Below, one piece after another: positions 38,001 through 53,000 of a stretch of DNA of 64,000 nucleotides. The stretch is from assembly GCF_963576615.1 (NCBI RefSeq), contig NC_088708.1:6076001-6140000 (forward strand). The letters are read 5' to 3'. The position numbers were made by a program, and so were the translations under genes. The notes beneath the pieces are model-generated. The model did not search any database. It was not told where the DNA came from and worked only from the letters and a program-made list of their open reading frames with translations. This stretch comes from Watersipora subatra (lineage: Eukaryota; Bryozoa; Gymnolaemata; Cheilostomatida; Watersiporidae). The stretch's first letter is position 1. Every line of letters starts with the position of its first letter.

Positions 38001-41000
38001 TTTCCTGAATGTTTTAAATCCATGTTGTGCTATGAAAATTTCTCTACTCTTACGCTTACGATCCATCGAATTAGGCATCTTGCAAGCAAATGACATCTAA
38101 CATAACGCCAAGTATGGCATGACGCTGAGCGTTATGTTGAGTGTGGTGTTATTCTGTCAGCCTTGCCTGACAGGGAGGATGGCATGTTTAGTATGGTGTC
38201 ATTTTGGCAGTATTACCATACCGAGAGGAAGTGTAGCATGATTTTAACAGCAGTTTGGCAGTCATTGGAACACATGCCAGTTTGAAAGTGTGAAAAAAGC
38301 AAACGTACTCTCTCTGAAAAATTCTTAGTGTTTATGAGGGAAACCTACTTTCTCTACTGACTGAAAATTAAATGCATGAGTGGAAAGTAATTTTTGTAAC
38401 CATACTTTACAAATACACATTTGGTTCAAGGATTACCTCGTGATTTGCATGCTAGGTATGTGTGTGTGTATCAAAAGAGTAATCTTGACAAGCTACATAT
38501 TTTGAGTTACAAAACTTCATAAAATAATTCTAATTCATTATTTTTCTCAAAGAAACTGGCTTTTAAGACTTGGAATATCCAGCATTACTTTCAAATACCA
38601 GAGTATCAAAGAGAACTCCCAAACAAAGGCAGGCATCACCATATTATTAAAAATGTCCCGCGCGTCACAAATACTTCCATGTACCTATAAAACTATAACT
38701 TGCAGTATCTTCAGCAAATTGGCGCGTTTGGCTAAGCTATAGCAGCCCAAAATCGAATTATAGATGAGAATTTTTTATCTCAGATAGCTTTGAAAGAACA
38801 GGCTGCAACTAAATGCACTTAAATTGTGACGCGCGGGACAAACTAATTTTTGCTTGCCTAAATGGTAAGGAAAAATTTGCATTTGCTAGGAAAAAACACC
38901 TGGGCTATAAAATCCACTATAGTATTGATTATAAAATGGAAGAAAAATTTATTTCAGAATGAATTGCAAAGTTTGAGAAGAGATGATCAATTGTCCCACG
39001 CGTCACACACCATACCAGAAAAACCTACTTGCATGCCCAATATCTTCATAAGAGAAGATTTCATTATGAAAACTTTTGTGTTTCCACATGTCTGAACATG
39101 TTTGCTTGCCAATTAACTAAAAATTATGGTTGCTAAAGGCAGAAAAAAAATTGCCTTTGTGTGTGACACCATGCTTGGCCTTGCCCTAATGCTCTGTCTT
39201 GCGCATTATAGGAGGAAGTCAGAGCGAGTCACAGATCTTGAACGCAGAGCTCTCGCTGAGAAAATACGACAAGAAAATATACGACAAGAAAAGGAAATGC
39301 TGGAAAAATTAAAAATGGATTCGAAGCCTGATGTGGAAGTTGCTGATAAAAGTAAACCGAGTGAAGTGGAAACGGTTGATGTGCAACCCAATAGGTCAAA
39401 GGTTAAGGTGTCTGAAAAATCTTCAGAACCAAAAAGGGCTCCATCAGCAACCAATAGTAGAAAACCAGTGGCCAGACTAGCGCCTAAACGGCTTACAAAG
39501 CCAACATCAAAATTGCTCAAAACTACGCACAAATCAAAGGTCGACGTCGATATTAGGCAATCTGCTGATAAGGTTTGTGGTTACTGGTTTCCCAGCTTTT
39601 GCTCTTGAAACAATTTTATGTGATATTGTTTTGTGATATTACTTAAGATTTGAACTTGCATAGAAGCCGCCACAGTGTGCATCAGAGCTATTGAGATATT
39701 TAGCTATTTGCCTGGTTTTCACTAAATTTCACTCATAAAACTATACATATTGTTCACGGTGGCAGCAGTTACTAAAGGCTGCTATAGTGTATGGTATCAC
39801 ATGATTACATTATGGCTGCTATAGTGTATGGTACAGTGTATGGTATCGCATGATTACATTATGGCTGCTATAGTGTATGGTATAGTGTATGGTATCGCAT
39901 GATTACATTATGGGACTTGTGAGTAGAGTGCTCTGTCACTTTTAGATACCTGCTGCTAAGAAATCAGCGATGAAGAAACAGTCTGTATCAGAGGATGCTG
40001 TCGAAAGTGAAGCAATTGTAAAGACGCCGGATGGCAGTGGCTGGATACCTGGCAAAATCAAAGTCATAGACAGGAAATCTGGATCATCGGAAAAAGCTGA
40101 AAGGCTCAGGCGCAAATCGCAGGAACTGAAAAGGTGTGAGGTTGTTAAGTATTTTTGTGCCTCTGTCTAAACCCTTACTCGTTAAAAACAGTTCAATTAG
40201 TATTGCTGCTGCCTGCCTTTAGACGGCTGTCATCTGCTGCTGAGGATTTGTTCAAGCCTGACGAACCTGCGGATAAAAAAACTCGCCGTGAAAAAGCCAA
40301 GCAGACCCTTCGAGATGATGGTAAGAAAAATCTAGCAATATCTGCTCCGTTTGTGATTTATATAGTAAGGGTAGGGTGCTGAAAATAGCAAGTCTGGTAC
40401 CGCTGACTCCCCGCTGACTCCCCGCCATCATTAGAAGGCTTTGACCTCAGTGTTTCGTCCATCACTCACTCGAGGAAGCATAAAGTTTAATTCTTGGTGA
40501 AGCCATGAAGCGATACATGTAGGTCGATGTACATGTATGTACAAACATGCTAGGTACTTTTTTCTAATTGCAGTGGTACTGCGTCTAGTGCCCTTGCGTT
40601 TGTTCAAAACGTTTTTGGATTGCTGCCATTTTAGGTAATTCTGATGTCAATATGACCATTTTTCCCTATTTAAAATCGTCATCATCATGGTACTTGTCTT
40701 TGCGGCTGGAAACAGAAAATAACATAACTTCATCAGGAACAAATTTGTCAAAAATTATCTTCATTCATTAGCGCAGTTTGTATTGAAAATTTGTGTGAAA
40801 TGTGCCCAAAAACATCACCCTGCGTAGTTTTAGGTCAAGCAATAAGATGGAATTGCTCCTTTAGCCTCTTAGGTGTTTTTTTGTACAAAGAATCCAAATT
40901 TTAAAAGCTGTTTCATATTGGATGCCGTTTAAATCTTATCTAAATTACTTTTATATTTATGCCTTTAGGAAGTTGTGTTCACATTTGCGCATACACACGC

Positions 41001-44000
41001 TCTTTTTACCACTGCCTAGTCTTAACCCTAATGTAACCACAAAGAGACGTAGGTATGTTGGTGACACCTTTTGAGTATTAATTCGTCAAATGTATCGCTC
41101 TACAGACGCTGCTCCACCTTCAAGCAGTTTGCATAACGTGTTCGGTGTTGGTAGACTATATGGTATAGAAAAATTAAATTGCTAAAATACTAGTAGCTCT
41201 CTATAAATATATTTTCACACTTAGAATCTTTATCATTTATTTCAATTCACCCAAGACAATGTAGCTTCGCCTACTGTAACGGAGACACACCATAGTCGTT
41301 CCCAAGCAAGGTAGGACAGTTTGACCAAGCCAAATTTTCTTATCTTCAACATACAATGGGGCATATATCAATTACACTGATATTCACATTCCCATCCCCT
41401 CAGCACTGAGTTCGAACAGAGTCCAGTGCACCTTACTAGGCCTCCGCTCACTCTCATATTCAATCAATACTCCACTATAAGGAAGCGCAACAGCAAACTC
41501 GGCAGATGTTGCGAGTCATTATGGTATGGGCAACTTAATTTTAATCAGGAGTTATTTTCTCATGAAGCCATTTGAAATGGTTCAGCACGCTTGGTATGAG
41601 CAGTAGCACAGATTAATGACTTAACTCTCAACTTATTGTTATTATGGTTATGTGCTAAATATCTGCTTGACTAACTAAAACATGTGATGTTCTAAATGCT
41701 ACGTTATTACCAAAGTGTTTCTTCTGCCAGAGGCGATTGAAATTGTTTTAGAGACGCAGGTGCAATGTTATTGTGGCTAATTATACACTTATACATCGCT
41801 TAAAGGTTGACTCGCAACAAAATTCACATCACAGTTATTTGGTATCAAAAGGTTCACCGTGTCTTCCTCTGCTGTGTTGTAAGTGCAAAATATGTGGAAA
41901 TGTGATTACAAGCTCTTGAAAGTTCAAAAACGAACAGTTAATCGCAGCCATCATGAAAACGCCGTAAATTTAAATCCCTTTCCAAAATGGCTCAAAACGG
42001 CTGAACAAGATGGCTTCTGTTTACACTTTCATGCAACCTCATTCGTTGAAATATGCTTCACACATTCAATAAAACCATTGTAATGCTGTCACTTTGAGCA
42101 CTGATATCTCAAAATCTAGCCTAAAATTAGTTTAGTTGTTTAACCTTAGCTCGAAGGAGTGCATATCATCTTCTGATAAACATGAGGAGCCTGTTGGTCA
42201 TCTGTGATAGTCGAAAAATTGCTGCAAAAACTGTTAATGCTATATGGCAGGAAGTATGGGTCACATGATCAGATTACGACTAGACGATTAAACCAAGCTG
42301 AAAAGTAACTTAAAGTAGTGAGCATCTATGTTTGATAAGAACTTTCCGGTGGAACCCGAAGTGGTTGTCTTAAACTAGTGCTATGAGACGTTTTATATTG
42401 TGCCTTTTATTGGCCTTTAATTTATGTGATAACATCACGTGTCAAAACAATAACCACGTCGAGTTATATACGTCATCGAAATAAAGGGATTCCGGCCTAC
42501 AGTGTTTTTGTAATTTCTGTGATTTCTGTGATTAATTGTTCGCTTTTAAACTTTTAAGAGCTTGTAATCACATTTCCACGTATTTTGCACCAACAACACA
42601 GCAGAGTAAGACATGGTGAACCTTGTGATACCAAATAACTGGAATGTGAATTTTGTTGCAAGTCAACCTCTAAAAAAGTCTCGCATGCTGTAATACAGGT
42701 AATAATATTACCTGCTATTGTATATACATATTAATATTGTTATAATATGAAATGACAATATTGGCGGCGGTAAATATCAACATTCCAATTTTGTCAACTT
42801 TGTAAACACTCATCTCAACCTAATTGAAAAATTAAGCTCTCCGTGACGGGGAATCGAACCCCGGTCTCCCGCGTGACAGGCGGGGATACTTACCACTATA
42901 CTATCACGGATTGGCTGAGAGTTCCGCCTGTAAATGTTGATTTTATCGACAATCAGCCTGCGCTTTCGGCTCGTTCTGCTTTTCGTACGCCTGTTTCTTT
43001 TATGAGTAATACGTGTATAATTGCTTCTAGTTTTGTAAGCATTTTTCGCATTTTAACACCAATTTTAAAAAAGGATTGTGTTAGCGCATATCAGTATAAC
43101 CTAATGATATTGGGCTAATCTTGGTTGCTATTTGTAGAATAGCTTTCTTGAATTGTCAGCATACTTGCCGAGTAGTTGAGAAACAAAAGCGTGAGATTGA
43201 CAGTAAATTTAGTAGTTGAATCTGAAGCCTAGATTCGTTGTGAAGTTTTTTTTCTTCATCGGTACCTACATAGGAGGCCCTTCCACAATTTTATTCAATG
43301 TTTAGGTACTCTACTATCAATGTGAGGTCATGGTTGTTTGCCAACGATATGTCACAGCTCCATGTATAATCTTTGTATATTGATGAAAAACTGTAGAGCA
43401 AATTGTTAGACATCAATGTTGCTAAATACATGTATAAATAGCCCAGGTTTTATGGCAAACATACGGTTCAATAGCAATCTGTTTCATTGTTGCTAACTTT
43501 GTATGATGATGAGGGCTCACAACTAGTAAACGAAGAGAAAACGACAAGTAAAAAAATTAAACCACTACTTTTATTGAAAAAGCTGGAGGAAAACGGGAGA
43601 TTTTGTGCAAAAGGGAGACTGACTTAAAAAACTGGAGGGTTCCGGCCAAACCGGGAGACTTGGCAAGTATGATTGTCAGTCCATCAGGCCCTAGTACTAC
43701 CGATCACGGTGAATAAAAACACATATCACTTCTGCAAACCGCCATGCTTGTAGCACCACGGTTTTCCTCGCCACATGGTACTACAGCATTAAAATAACTT
43801 TTAGTTGGATTGATATATATATATATATATGCTGATATATATGTTCCTAATCACTCATTACGAGATTGCAAATGTTGACTGCATACAAGTCAAGTCAAAA
43901 TGCTTGTCCAATAGATCTTTTTTATTTGGTTGTTCATTGTCTCTTCTGATTTGTCATAATTTCTAACTAGCTCATGAACTTGGTTTATAGAACATTATTA

Positions 44001-47000
44001 TTTAGACAGTTGCGAGAGAAAAAATGGGTATTAATGTTTTTCTTGAGGTAAAAACAGCTGAAATATAAGAATGCAATATATTTTATCTTCTAGTCATGTG
44101 ATGTTTTAGTACATTCAACCAATTTCAACATTATTACACATTTTAGTACATTTGAATTGAATATTTGCTAGTTGTAAATTGTTCCAACTTGGAGAAAAGC
44201 TCTTTTTCAGAGTTTCAAAGATAGGTCATAGGTTGGATCTCCCAATGTTCTTTATAGCTAAACATAGTTTTTAATAAGTAAAATACATTTATTTTCTTGG
44301 TATTGTCTTAAAAGGTCTTATTGAACAATGTTCAGGTGAACCAATCTCCTAACACTGTATTATGCAAAGGAGTTTTTTACATTTAATCAGCAAATTTCAA
44401 GCCATTTGCATTTTATTGGTCACCGTTCACTAATGACAAATATATGTATGATACAAACGAAAATGTTTGGCTGGTGAATGGTGACTAACGTTAGCCAGTC
44501 TTTGATCTTTTTTGTAATTGGCTAAAATGGCCATGCGTGTGCGCGCACGCGCTTGTGTGGTAACAAATTGAAAAAAAACGTCTAGGTTCTCTGCCAAACA
44601 TTTGATGATGGTTGCCTAGCCCTGCACACATCACGCCCTGCACACATCACGCCCTGCACACATCACGCCCTGCACACATAACGCCCTGCACACATCACGC
44701 CGTGCACACATCACGCCCTGCAAACATCATGCCCTGTTGCTGATGGTCATCGGCTTATGGCAAGGCAGAGTTCCAAGTAAAAGTATAAGTGATGATGAAT
44801 TTATCAGTTACGCTGTTGAATAATTGTAAATCGTTGCAGAGGCGGATACATTATCACTACTTTCTGCATTCTCTTTAATAATTTATAATAATATCATTTT
44901 TTGAAAGAGATGGTGGACTGTCAAAGGTTACAATATTAGAGTTGTCTCAATTCCTGGATCCGTATCAGCACCGATAAGAATGTTCAAGTATTTGGATCAG
45001 CATCAGCCGATCTTTTCTTAAACTAATCTGAAGCTTCAAATATTATCTATAGATCAACTGTTGAACACGAACAGTATTTTGACCCGCCACGCTAACAACA
45101 ATCATACAATCATGAACTTCAATCTTCTATGCTCACCTGAAGACTGTCTAATAAAATAGTTATGTGTAAGTTGTATTATAAGGTTTACTTAGAAACACTG
45201 TTCTTATCTCAGTTTACGAGCCAATATGAGTAAGTGTGCTCTCTTTATGTTCCATAATGTCGAGTAGAACTCAACCGTACTACAAGTAGTATTGTTTAGT
45301 GATAGAAGAGAAACTTTTAACAGAGCTGAAACACTAAAGGTAATTTATAATTACAAAAAAGTTGCCCAATTTTTTCTAAATTTGTTAATACATCCATAGT
45401 ATTTAAATAAATTTTTTTTTTCATAAATACATATGAACAGATAAGTATATTTATATTTTCTAATAAAATAAAAAATTTTTCTATGCAACACAAAATATCT
45501 GGATCGTTATCTGAACTGGATTAGTTTTCAATAAGCTGTGGATCTGGATCGGCTGACGCATTTAGAATCAGACGTCTGTAGTTGATATACAATGTATTTG
45601 TTGATGTTTGTACAAAGTTTATTGTTTAAAGGCAAATTTCATGCTTGCTCCACTGCGTCATTACACACTGTTGTTGTGGCTAGCACATGGCAGCATTTTC
45701 GTGAAGCTATTAGTATTCGTATGTAGATCATGATTGGTTGAAGTATTTGGGAACTCGGGATAGCAGTTTGTAACGACTGGTGCACAGAGCTATGCAAACA
45801 CAATGAAGTGGCTGGTTGAATCTCTGGCAAAAACATCAGTGTACATTTTATTTACATATATGTTACAAGAAGAGCAAGGCTCAAAAGGGCCCTAACTTCA
45901 TTGGTTACAGGTAAAACCCTGCTGCATAACATGGTGGTAACAGATTGTTTTACCTGAGCATAGTTCAACAGGTTTTTTAATATAAAGTTTTTTTTTTAGA
46001 TATTTCTCAAAAAGTAATGTTAACAGTTTAAAAAGTTTTTTTTGCCATTTATTAAAGAGGTTCAAGATGTGTTTTTAGTGTTTACCTGCATTTAGATCTC
46101 ATTTCCTTCAACTACCAACTCCATGAACTCCTCCTACATTCTCCTAAACTCCAGATGCCACTCATATTTTTTTAGAAGTTTCTGGTGGAGAAACAGGCAG
46201 CAGTTCTGAAGAGGAAGATGCAGATGATGCTGAGTGGAAGGAAGAAGATGATCCGGATCGTCTGTGGTGTGTTTGTCGGAAACCCCATGACAATAGGTAC
46301 GCAGTCGCATGAACTTATGAAATTATCTCACCTTATATCATTCCTAGGGAGTTGTATAGCATTTTGGCTAGATGCATGGTAAGTATCACTGCCTTCTTTA
46401 GCTATGTATCTTCTTAATTACAAAAGGACTTCTTACAGTGGGGGTCCTACCACACAAAGCTGTCGTCAGAATAGTCACTTTTAAAATCACTGTCGTCACT
46501 TTTAAAATCACTGTCGTCACTTTTAAAATCACTGTCACCTTTTTCAAATTGGTAACCAAAACAACCTCTTTCTTCACATTCGTTATTTTAATACAAATAT
46601 CTATACTGGTGGCACTGGGTTGCGTTAAAAATCTGAAACTCGCTAGGTTTAAACTTCTGCTAACCAAAAGCATGGCTCAACCAGCGACCTTCACAAACAT
46701 ATTAGTGATGTTTGGGAGCGTTGCTGATTACTCCGCGAAGAGTGACAGCCGTCTTAGGTTTTTAGAGCTATATTTTTTGTACTGAAAATAGACCGAGATT
46801 GCCTTTAATAATCACTGTCAGCTACAGACTTGGAAACGGATTTGCTGTCAATGTCGTGGCATTTCATTGCTTTAATTATTTGGCAGTCTATAAATGCTGG
46901 GCCAGATGCTTCAAACCAAAACTAGTGAAGTTTCGGTTGACCGTGGTGATTTATGAACAAATAATAAGTTAGTAATGGTACGGCAACACGTAACAAAATT

Positions 47001-50000
47001 TCCGTTGGTTCTAACCAAAATCACGAAATGATTGAAACACACAGAATTATTCTGCGCTGCTAGAATCGTGCTAGCGAGCACGATCTCAGCAGCTTTTGCA
47101 ATTAGTAGTCCAAGAGACGTATAATGACACACAATAGTAAAAGTATAAGTACAAATCAACATAGTACACACGATGCAACTGCTTAGATTGCGTTATTGAA
47201 TGCATTTATTGTTTGGACGCTATAGCTACAATTTGTTTATTTTTTAATTATATTTCCTTTTTAGAAGCAAAAGTTTTGCGGTAGAGAATGTCGACATCTC
47301 TAGCGCAAACAAGTCAGTTGCATCGTATTTACTATGATAACTTTCTGTAATAATTTTCTTGTGTGTTGCATTATGTTTTCGGACTACATATATCTTAAAA
47401 TTTGCTAAAGTCGTGTTCGCTAACTAAAAATAGCGCGACTTAGACAGTTTTATCGTGTGTTCTATGTTGAAATGCTTTCGTATTTTTATTGTGTGTCACG
47501 GTACATGTCTTGGACTATACTAATTGCTAAAGCCGCTAGAATCGTGCTCGCTAATAATTTGTTTAATCTGTTAAAAGCGTTCGTCGACGAACTCGGTGGG
47601 CATGCACAGCTCAAATAATTCTGTGAATTTTGACCGATTAATTCTGCGTTTTTTGTGATTTCGGCCAGAACTCCGAACCAACGAAAAATTCGTTACGTGC
47701 AGCCGTAACTTTAGTAAACCTATTTACGCAATTCTCGCCACCTACATTGGTAAATGGTCGTCTCGTCTGTCACTTTTTAAATATCCCTGTCGTCGGGTCG
47801 TCAGAATCGTCACAAAACATGGGAGGACCCCCTACAGTGTTTCAAGCTGTCACATAGTGATAGGAGTTTATTCAGCCTTCAGTTGCACAGTTTATCTATC
47901 CTCACTGTTGGATGGACCACTAAGGGATGAGTCAGGTTGAAGCGCGCAATGTGGGTCGAACATTTTTCCTGAGTCTTGTGTTAGTGAGTCTCCATCTGGC
48001 TCGTCTCAGAGCAGACGTATCACTAGTGGACTGCTCCATGTGAAGATACTGGTGTCTCCTTCTGCTTTTTAGGTTGTAAGAGAGTTAGTTTTCTCAGACT
48101 ACTATATGTCATAGTCTATATATATATTTCTCAAAGTATGTGGATATGTGTGTCATGCCAGCTATAGCGCACGCCGATTATTTTACCAAAGCGGCCACGC
48201 GTTACGATGCTCCTGTTAAGAAATATTTTTTCGTAAGGCTCAATTACTATATACGGAGTCGAGGCCAATTCTTCTCACGCGGACAATTATGATGTCTCCG
48301 TGGGAAGAGCCTCGACATTATCTCTCTGTTCGGTCAGACAAAAACAATACGATATCTCATTTTTACATTTGTACCGGTATCGAGAGGTACCAGTATCGTC
48401 GTATTCAAAGTTTTGATGGATAGCTGCTGGTGGAACAGTAACCTTTTTTATACACACTCACTTCTATGCAAGAATGGTTATTAACTTATTATTAATTCAA
48501 CATATTCAGGATTTTTATTTTGTTTTCTCAGTTTGTATTAATTGTATCATTACCAAATAATCTTTTATTGTAATCGTAGCGAAACCGACTTAATTTAGCT
48601 ATTACTTGCTAATTATCTCACATTTACATCTAAACCTTTTTATAGCCATTTTATTTTTTTAATTTATTTGACCTGCAGGAAACATTTTTCTCATGGTATG
48701 AAGTTTAAAAGTTGTTTGACAAAATTTGAAAACCTTTACAGTTGTTTTTATTTTTTCTCAATTTATTTCAATTACACAAAACACTTTTCTCATGACATGT
48801 AGTTTGAAAGTTAGAATGGTAAATGTTGTTATATATGTTTAATACAAATATATTTTCTGTCCAGACGTTTTATTACCGAGGCAACGCCGGGTTGTACAGC
48901 TAGTTTGTTCATATTTTTGATAAAAAGCGTGTGTTTCTACATACCTTTACTCCTTATCTGCTTTCAGATACAGCTAAGCAGTTGCTAGCCTCATGGCACG
49001 GACAACTTTTTTACTAAGCTTCAAGTTCCAAGGCAAATCGACTGTAAATTTATCGCATATTTTCTATCAACATAGGGCGGAAGCTCATCTGTTTTCAATG
49101 ACTGTTTTTCGCCACCTATAAATGCAACATGCCTCAAGCTGTTCACAATGACAGACATCCAAGTTTGTTAGAAGATCTTGAACCGCTATTGCAAAATTTT
49201 TTATAAATATAAAATTTAAATAAACAGCTAAATTGATCAACACAAACATCCATAGAACTAAAGAAAAGTTCACTGAAACTCACGATACAACATTAAAAAG
49301 TTGAGCTAGTTCGAGCGCAGGGTATAAAAATTCACATGCTGCAATTAGAAATCAAGTCACTCTCTGAAGACACACATGTGTAACTATAAATTTAAGATTT
49401 CTTAATAATTCGACATTTTGCACTACTGTCAAAATAGGCTTAAGATATACAATGGACTTTGCCATACGATTTCAATTTGTTCCAGTGTTGGCATCGCAAG
49501 GCAAAAATGTCGTATAGAAGGTAAAATCTAATTGTATTAGATTTGTAATTAGTAATAGTAATTATCTAATGTAAACACCCCTTGGTGAAAGTCATCAAAA
49601 TGTTATATACGTACCGTATGCATTAAAAATTAATAGCAAAGTAGTATGTTAGCCTTAGTAACTATAGTTACCTACTGTAATTTTAGTGTATTTAATGGTT
49701 ATGATCTGCAATAAAATGTAACACTACAATGTACTATGTGCAGTACGTACCGTAGGGAGTTCTTACCTTCTAGACAGACGTATAACATACGTCTGTCTCG
49801 AAGGTAACAACACGTAGAACGTATGTTATACGTCTGTATGTTATACAGACGTATAACATACGTCTGTATAACATACGTCTGTGTGGGTATTAAATGTGGA
49901 GATTATTTATAAAAGGCTTCGCTGCATAACATGACGTTAACAGACCCCTTCAACTGTGCATGGTTCACGAAATGTATCACGTATAATGAAATACCCACTA

Positions 50001-53000
50001 TGGAAGATTGCTTCAGGAGAACTGCTCTAGATAAAAACTGTTCCAGGTTCATGATCTGTTGCGACCGATGCGAGGAATGGTATCATGGGGATTGTGTAGG
50101 CATCTCAAGGAAGCGTGGCACTCAAATGGAGACAGAAAATGAGGAGTACATATGCTCACAGTGTAAAGGTAAGTCACCTGTTTCTGTTTTGTGCTGGCCT
50201 CGCTGCATATCATGATAATCAACATATTTTGTCTATTGTAGAGAAGGAGCTGGTTGAGCAGTTGGGAGGAGTTGAGAAGTTGTCTGAACCATCTTCACTT
50301 CTCGTAACATCATCCGTTACCACGTCACTCACACCATCCACTCCTGTATGTGGTTTGTTATGATAGACAATTATTTCTGTTACATCAACACCCAGCAGGT
50401 CCACCCTAGCTGGCTACTAGTTGGTTAAATCACACATGGTGCTGTAGAACGACCAGGCAGGTTTTCAGAGTTTGTTTCACTGCTAATATTGGTCTTGTGA
50501 GTTTGTAGTCCTTCCCCTGTTGTCTATCACAATAAATTAAGGTGCTTTCGGTCATGTTTGAGAACTAAAAGTTGAAACGCATATAGCCAAGAAACTGCCA
50601 CAAGATGCCAAGAGCAAGGCACATCGTCCCTTTTGTTTCCATGTCATCGGCTAAATTGTCTGCTTAGGGCCTGACTGCACATACCTACAAAGTGCATCCA
50701 TCGGCTTATGTTTGGCAAAATGCTTAGTGTGAATATTTGTTGTAGCTACTACACACACCGACACTACAAAACGACGCGTTGTGTTGACAGATAGATTGAC
50801 CAATGAGAGTTTGTTTCAATCATGCGAAGCCTTGATGGCCTTGTTGGATTTTAAAGTGTGCTAATTCAAGTATCATAAGAATATTTTTTAAGACTATAAG
50901 AATAAGGATATATAGATATAAGATTATGGATCATCAAAGATTTCTGGTAGTAGTATGTTTGCGTTACTAAATTTTGTTCAATAAAAAAACGCTGTATGTT
51001 AATGAGAAAAACAGCTAAGAACAAAAATACTCCAAGTTCATTGCATACATCAAACTACAACAAGGATTTTAACACATTTAATTACCAAAATAGTTATCCA
51101 AAATGTTTTATGAAATGTTCTAATTTGTAATACTAGCTGTCATATAGCTGTTACAGCAAATAATATCTTTCTCCATGTATAAATGAAACACCTGTGTTGT
51201 ATAAGTGAAACACCTGTGTCATCGTAGTTCAAAAACCAATCCTGCGCGCACCTTCTTACGTTGGAAGTGAATAAAATTAAATCTAGATCGTTCTAATGAA
51301 CCATTTCAGCCAATCATAGCTGCGTTGCTTTTTCTATGGTGACATAGAATGACACGTTGGTTGTCGAAATGATGCATTGACATCGTGTTTGCTACGGAAG
51401 TGATGCATGTTGTGTGTAGCCAGGCCTCGATAAGCTCATTGGTAAATGGGTTTTTATCTAGCCCCAATTAATATCACTTGTCTTATGCTGTCAGAAGTGA
51501 CCTCCTGCACTACGTCATGTCGCTCACCACGCTCTGCTTTAGGAAACAACGGCTGATGGAAAACCTATGATTAAGCTTCAAGGAGAAATTAGAAAGAAAA
51601 AGGCTAATACCTCGGGTGCGGAAAAGAGAAAAAAGTTTGCTGTTTTTCCGGTAAGTTTCGTCTTGTATGTTCTCGTGTGAATTAAGTGCTTTATCTGCTG
51701 TCAATTCCTTTCTTTATATGCTTTATGTGCTGTCAATGCCTTGCTTTAGCTTGTCTCCTGAAAGCAGTGAAAATCGTATTGTGTTATTTACTTGGAAGGT
51801 GCAGACACCAAGGCAGCACTGCATCGGTTCGGGCTGTGACAACTGGGCTGAAGAAAACAAAATATATTGCTCTCTTAACTGCATCATCAAGCATGCCAAC
51901 GAATCACTTGATATTATTAATAAGGAGAAAAGCAAAACAGTTGGGCCAAAGCATGAGGTGGGCAACATTAAACTACATGATTGATATACCATTGAATCAT
52001 TGAAGAGGTGTTCACTCGGCAGATGCCTCCCTCTCGACTGTACATCTGTATCAGGTTATTTCTGCTAATCATGGGGACTGGAAGGGTCTAGTTAATAGCC
52101 AAAAACAGCATTTTTACTACTCGATATTTTTTAACAATATCATCTCTATTTTTAAAATAATCACCTAATAAATTTGAGTAACTTACCTGGTAAGCTTGTG
52201 ACCTAGGCTGGTTTGAATCCTTACTATAATAATAGCCATGATCGTCATTACGCGTAAGATGTGATGCTTAATGTCAAGGTGGCCAATAGTATTTTCGCAA
52301 GTGTTGCATCATAAATATGTGCTCTATTATATCGTAGTATGGCAAGGACTGCATAAATAATTCATTCCAGGATCGTTTACGTTATAGGAAATTTACCAGT
52401 AAAATACATATAAATTGCTGAATCCGTTCCAAGATCGTTTCAAACTCACTCCTTTGGCCATGCAAAAAAGAAAAGCTTTACTTAACTCTTTTAATTTGTG
52501 GGCTGTACCGTAACTGCAGAATTATTGGTTTGCAACAAAAACTTTTCTCCTTTTTAGGATCAATCCTACTGGTTTTATAGACAATAATTGCGGTGAATTT
52601 ACAACAAGTTGATAGATACTGCACATTTTCGACATTCATTTACAACGATTTGTTTATTTTTTTAAACAGCAAAGTCTATTCTGAAAAGTAAAGTTAATAA
52701 CAAATATTTTGTACGTCTATGATAAGGCAAAACAACAAAATCTTTTTACTATAAAAAGCAGTTCTACATGTTTGTCGTCTATCACTATCCAGCAGTCAAT
52801 GTTAGGATAAAGATAATTTTTTGACGACGCTCCCGTTCGTGACATTAAGACTGGTAGACCGAGGCTGTAACACCTGCACCAATCGATTGCCTTTGTATTT
52901 ATGAGCAATTGCGCAGCTATCTTATTCGCATTTTTGTCGACCCATTTAACGATCTACTACAACGAACTAGAATGTCCCGAAAGTTATATCTAATAGATAT

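Noticed and set aside
44950..45570. GATCCGTATCAG / GATCGGCTGA segments as ends of an element
   Set aside because: Only short resemblance between the two sides; no clear termini or target duplication.
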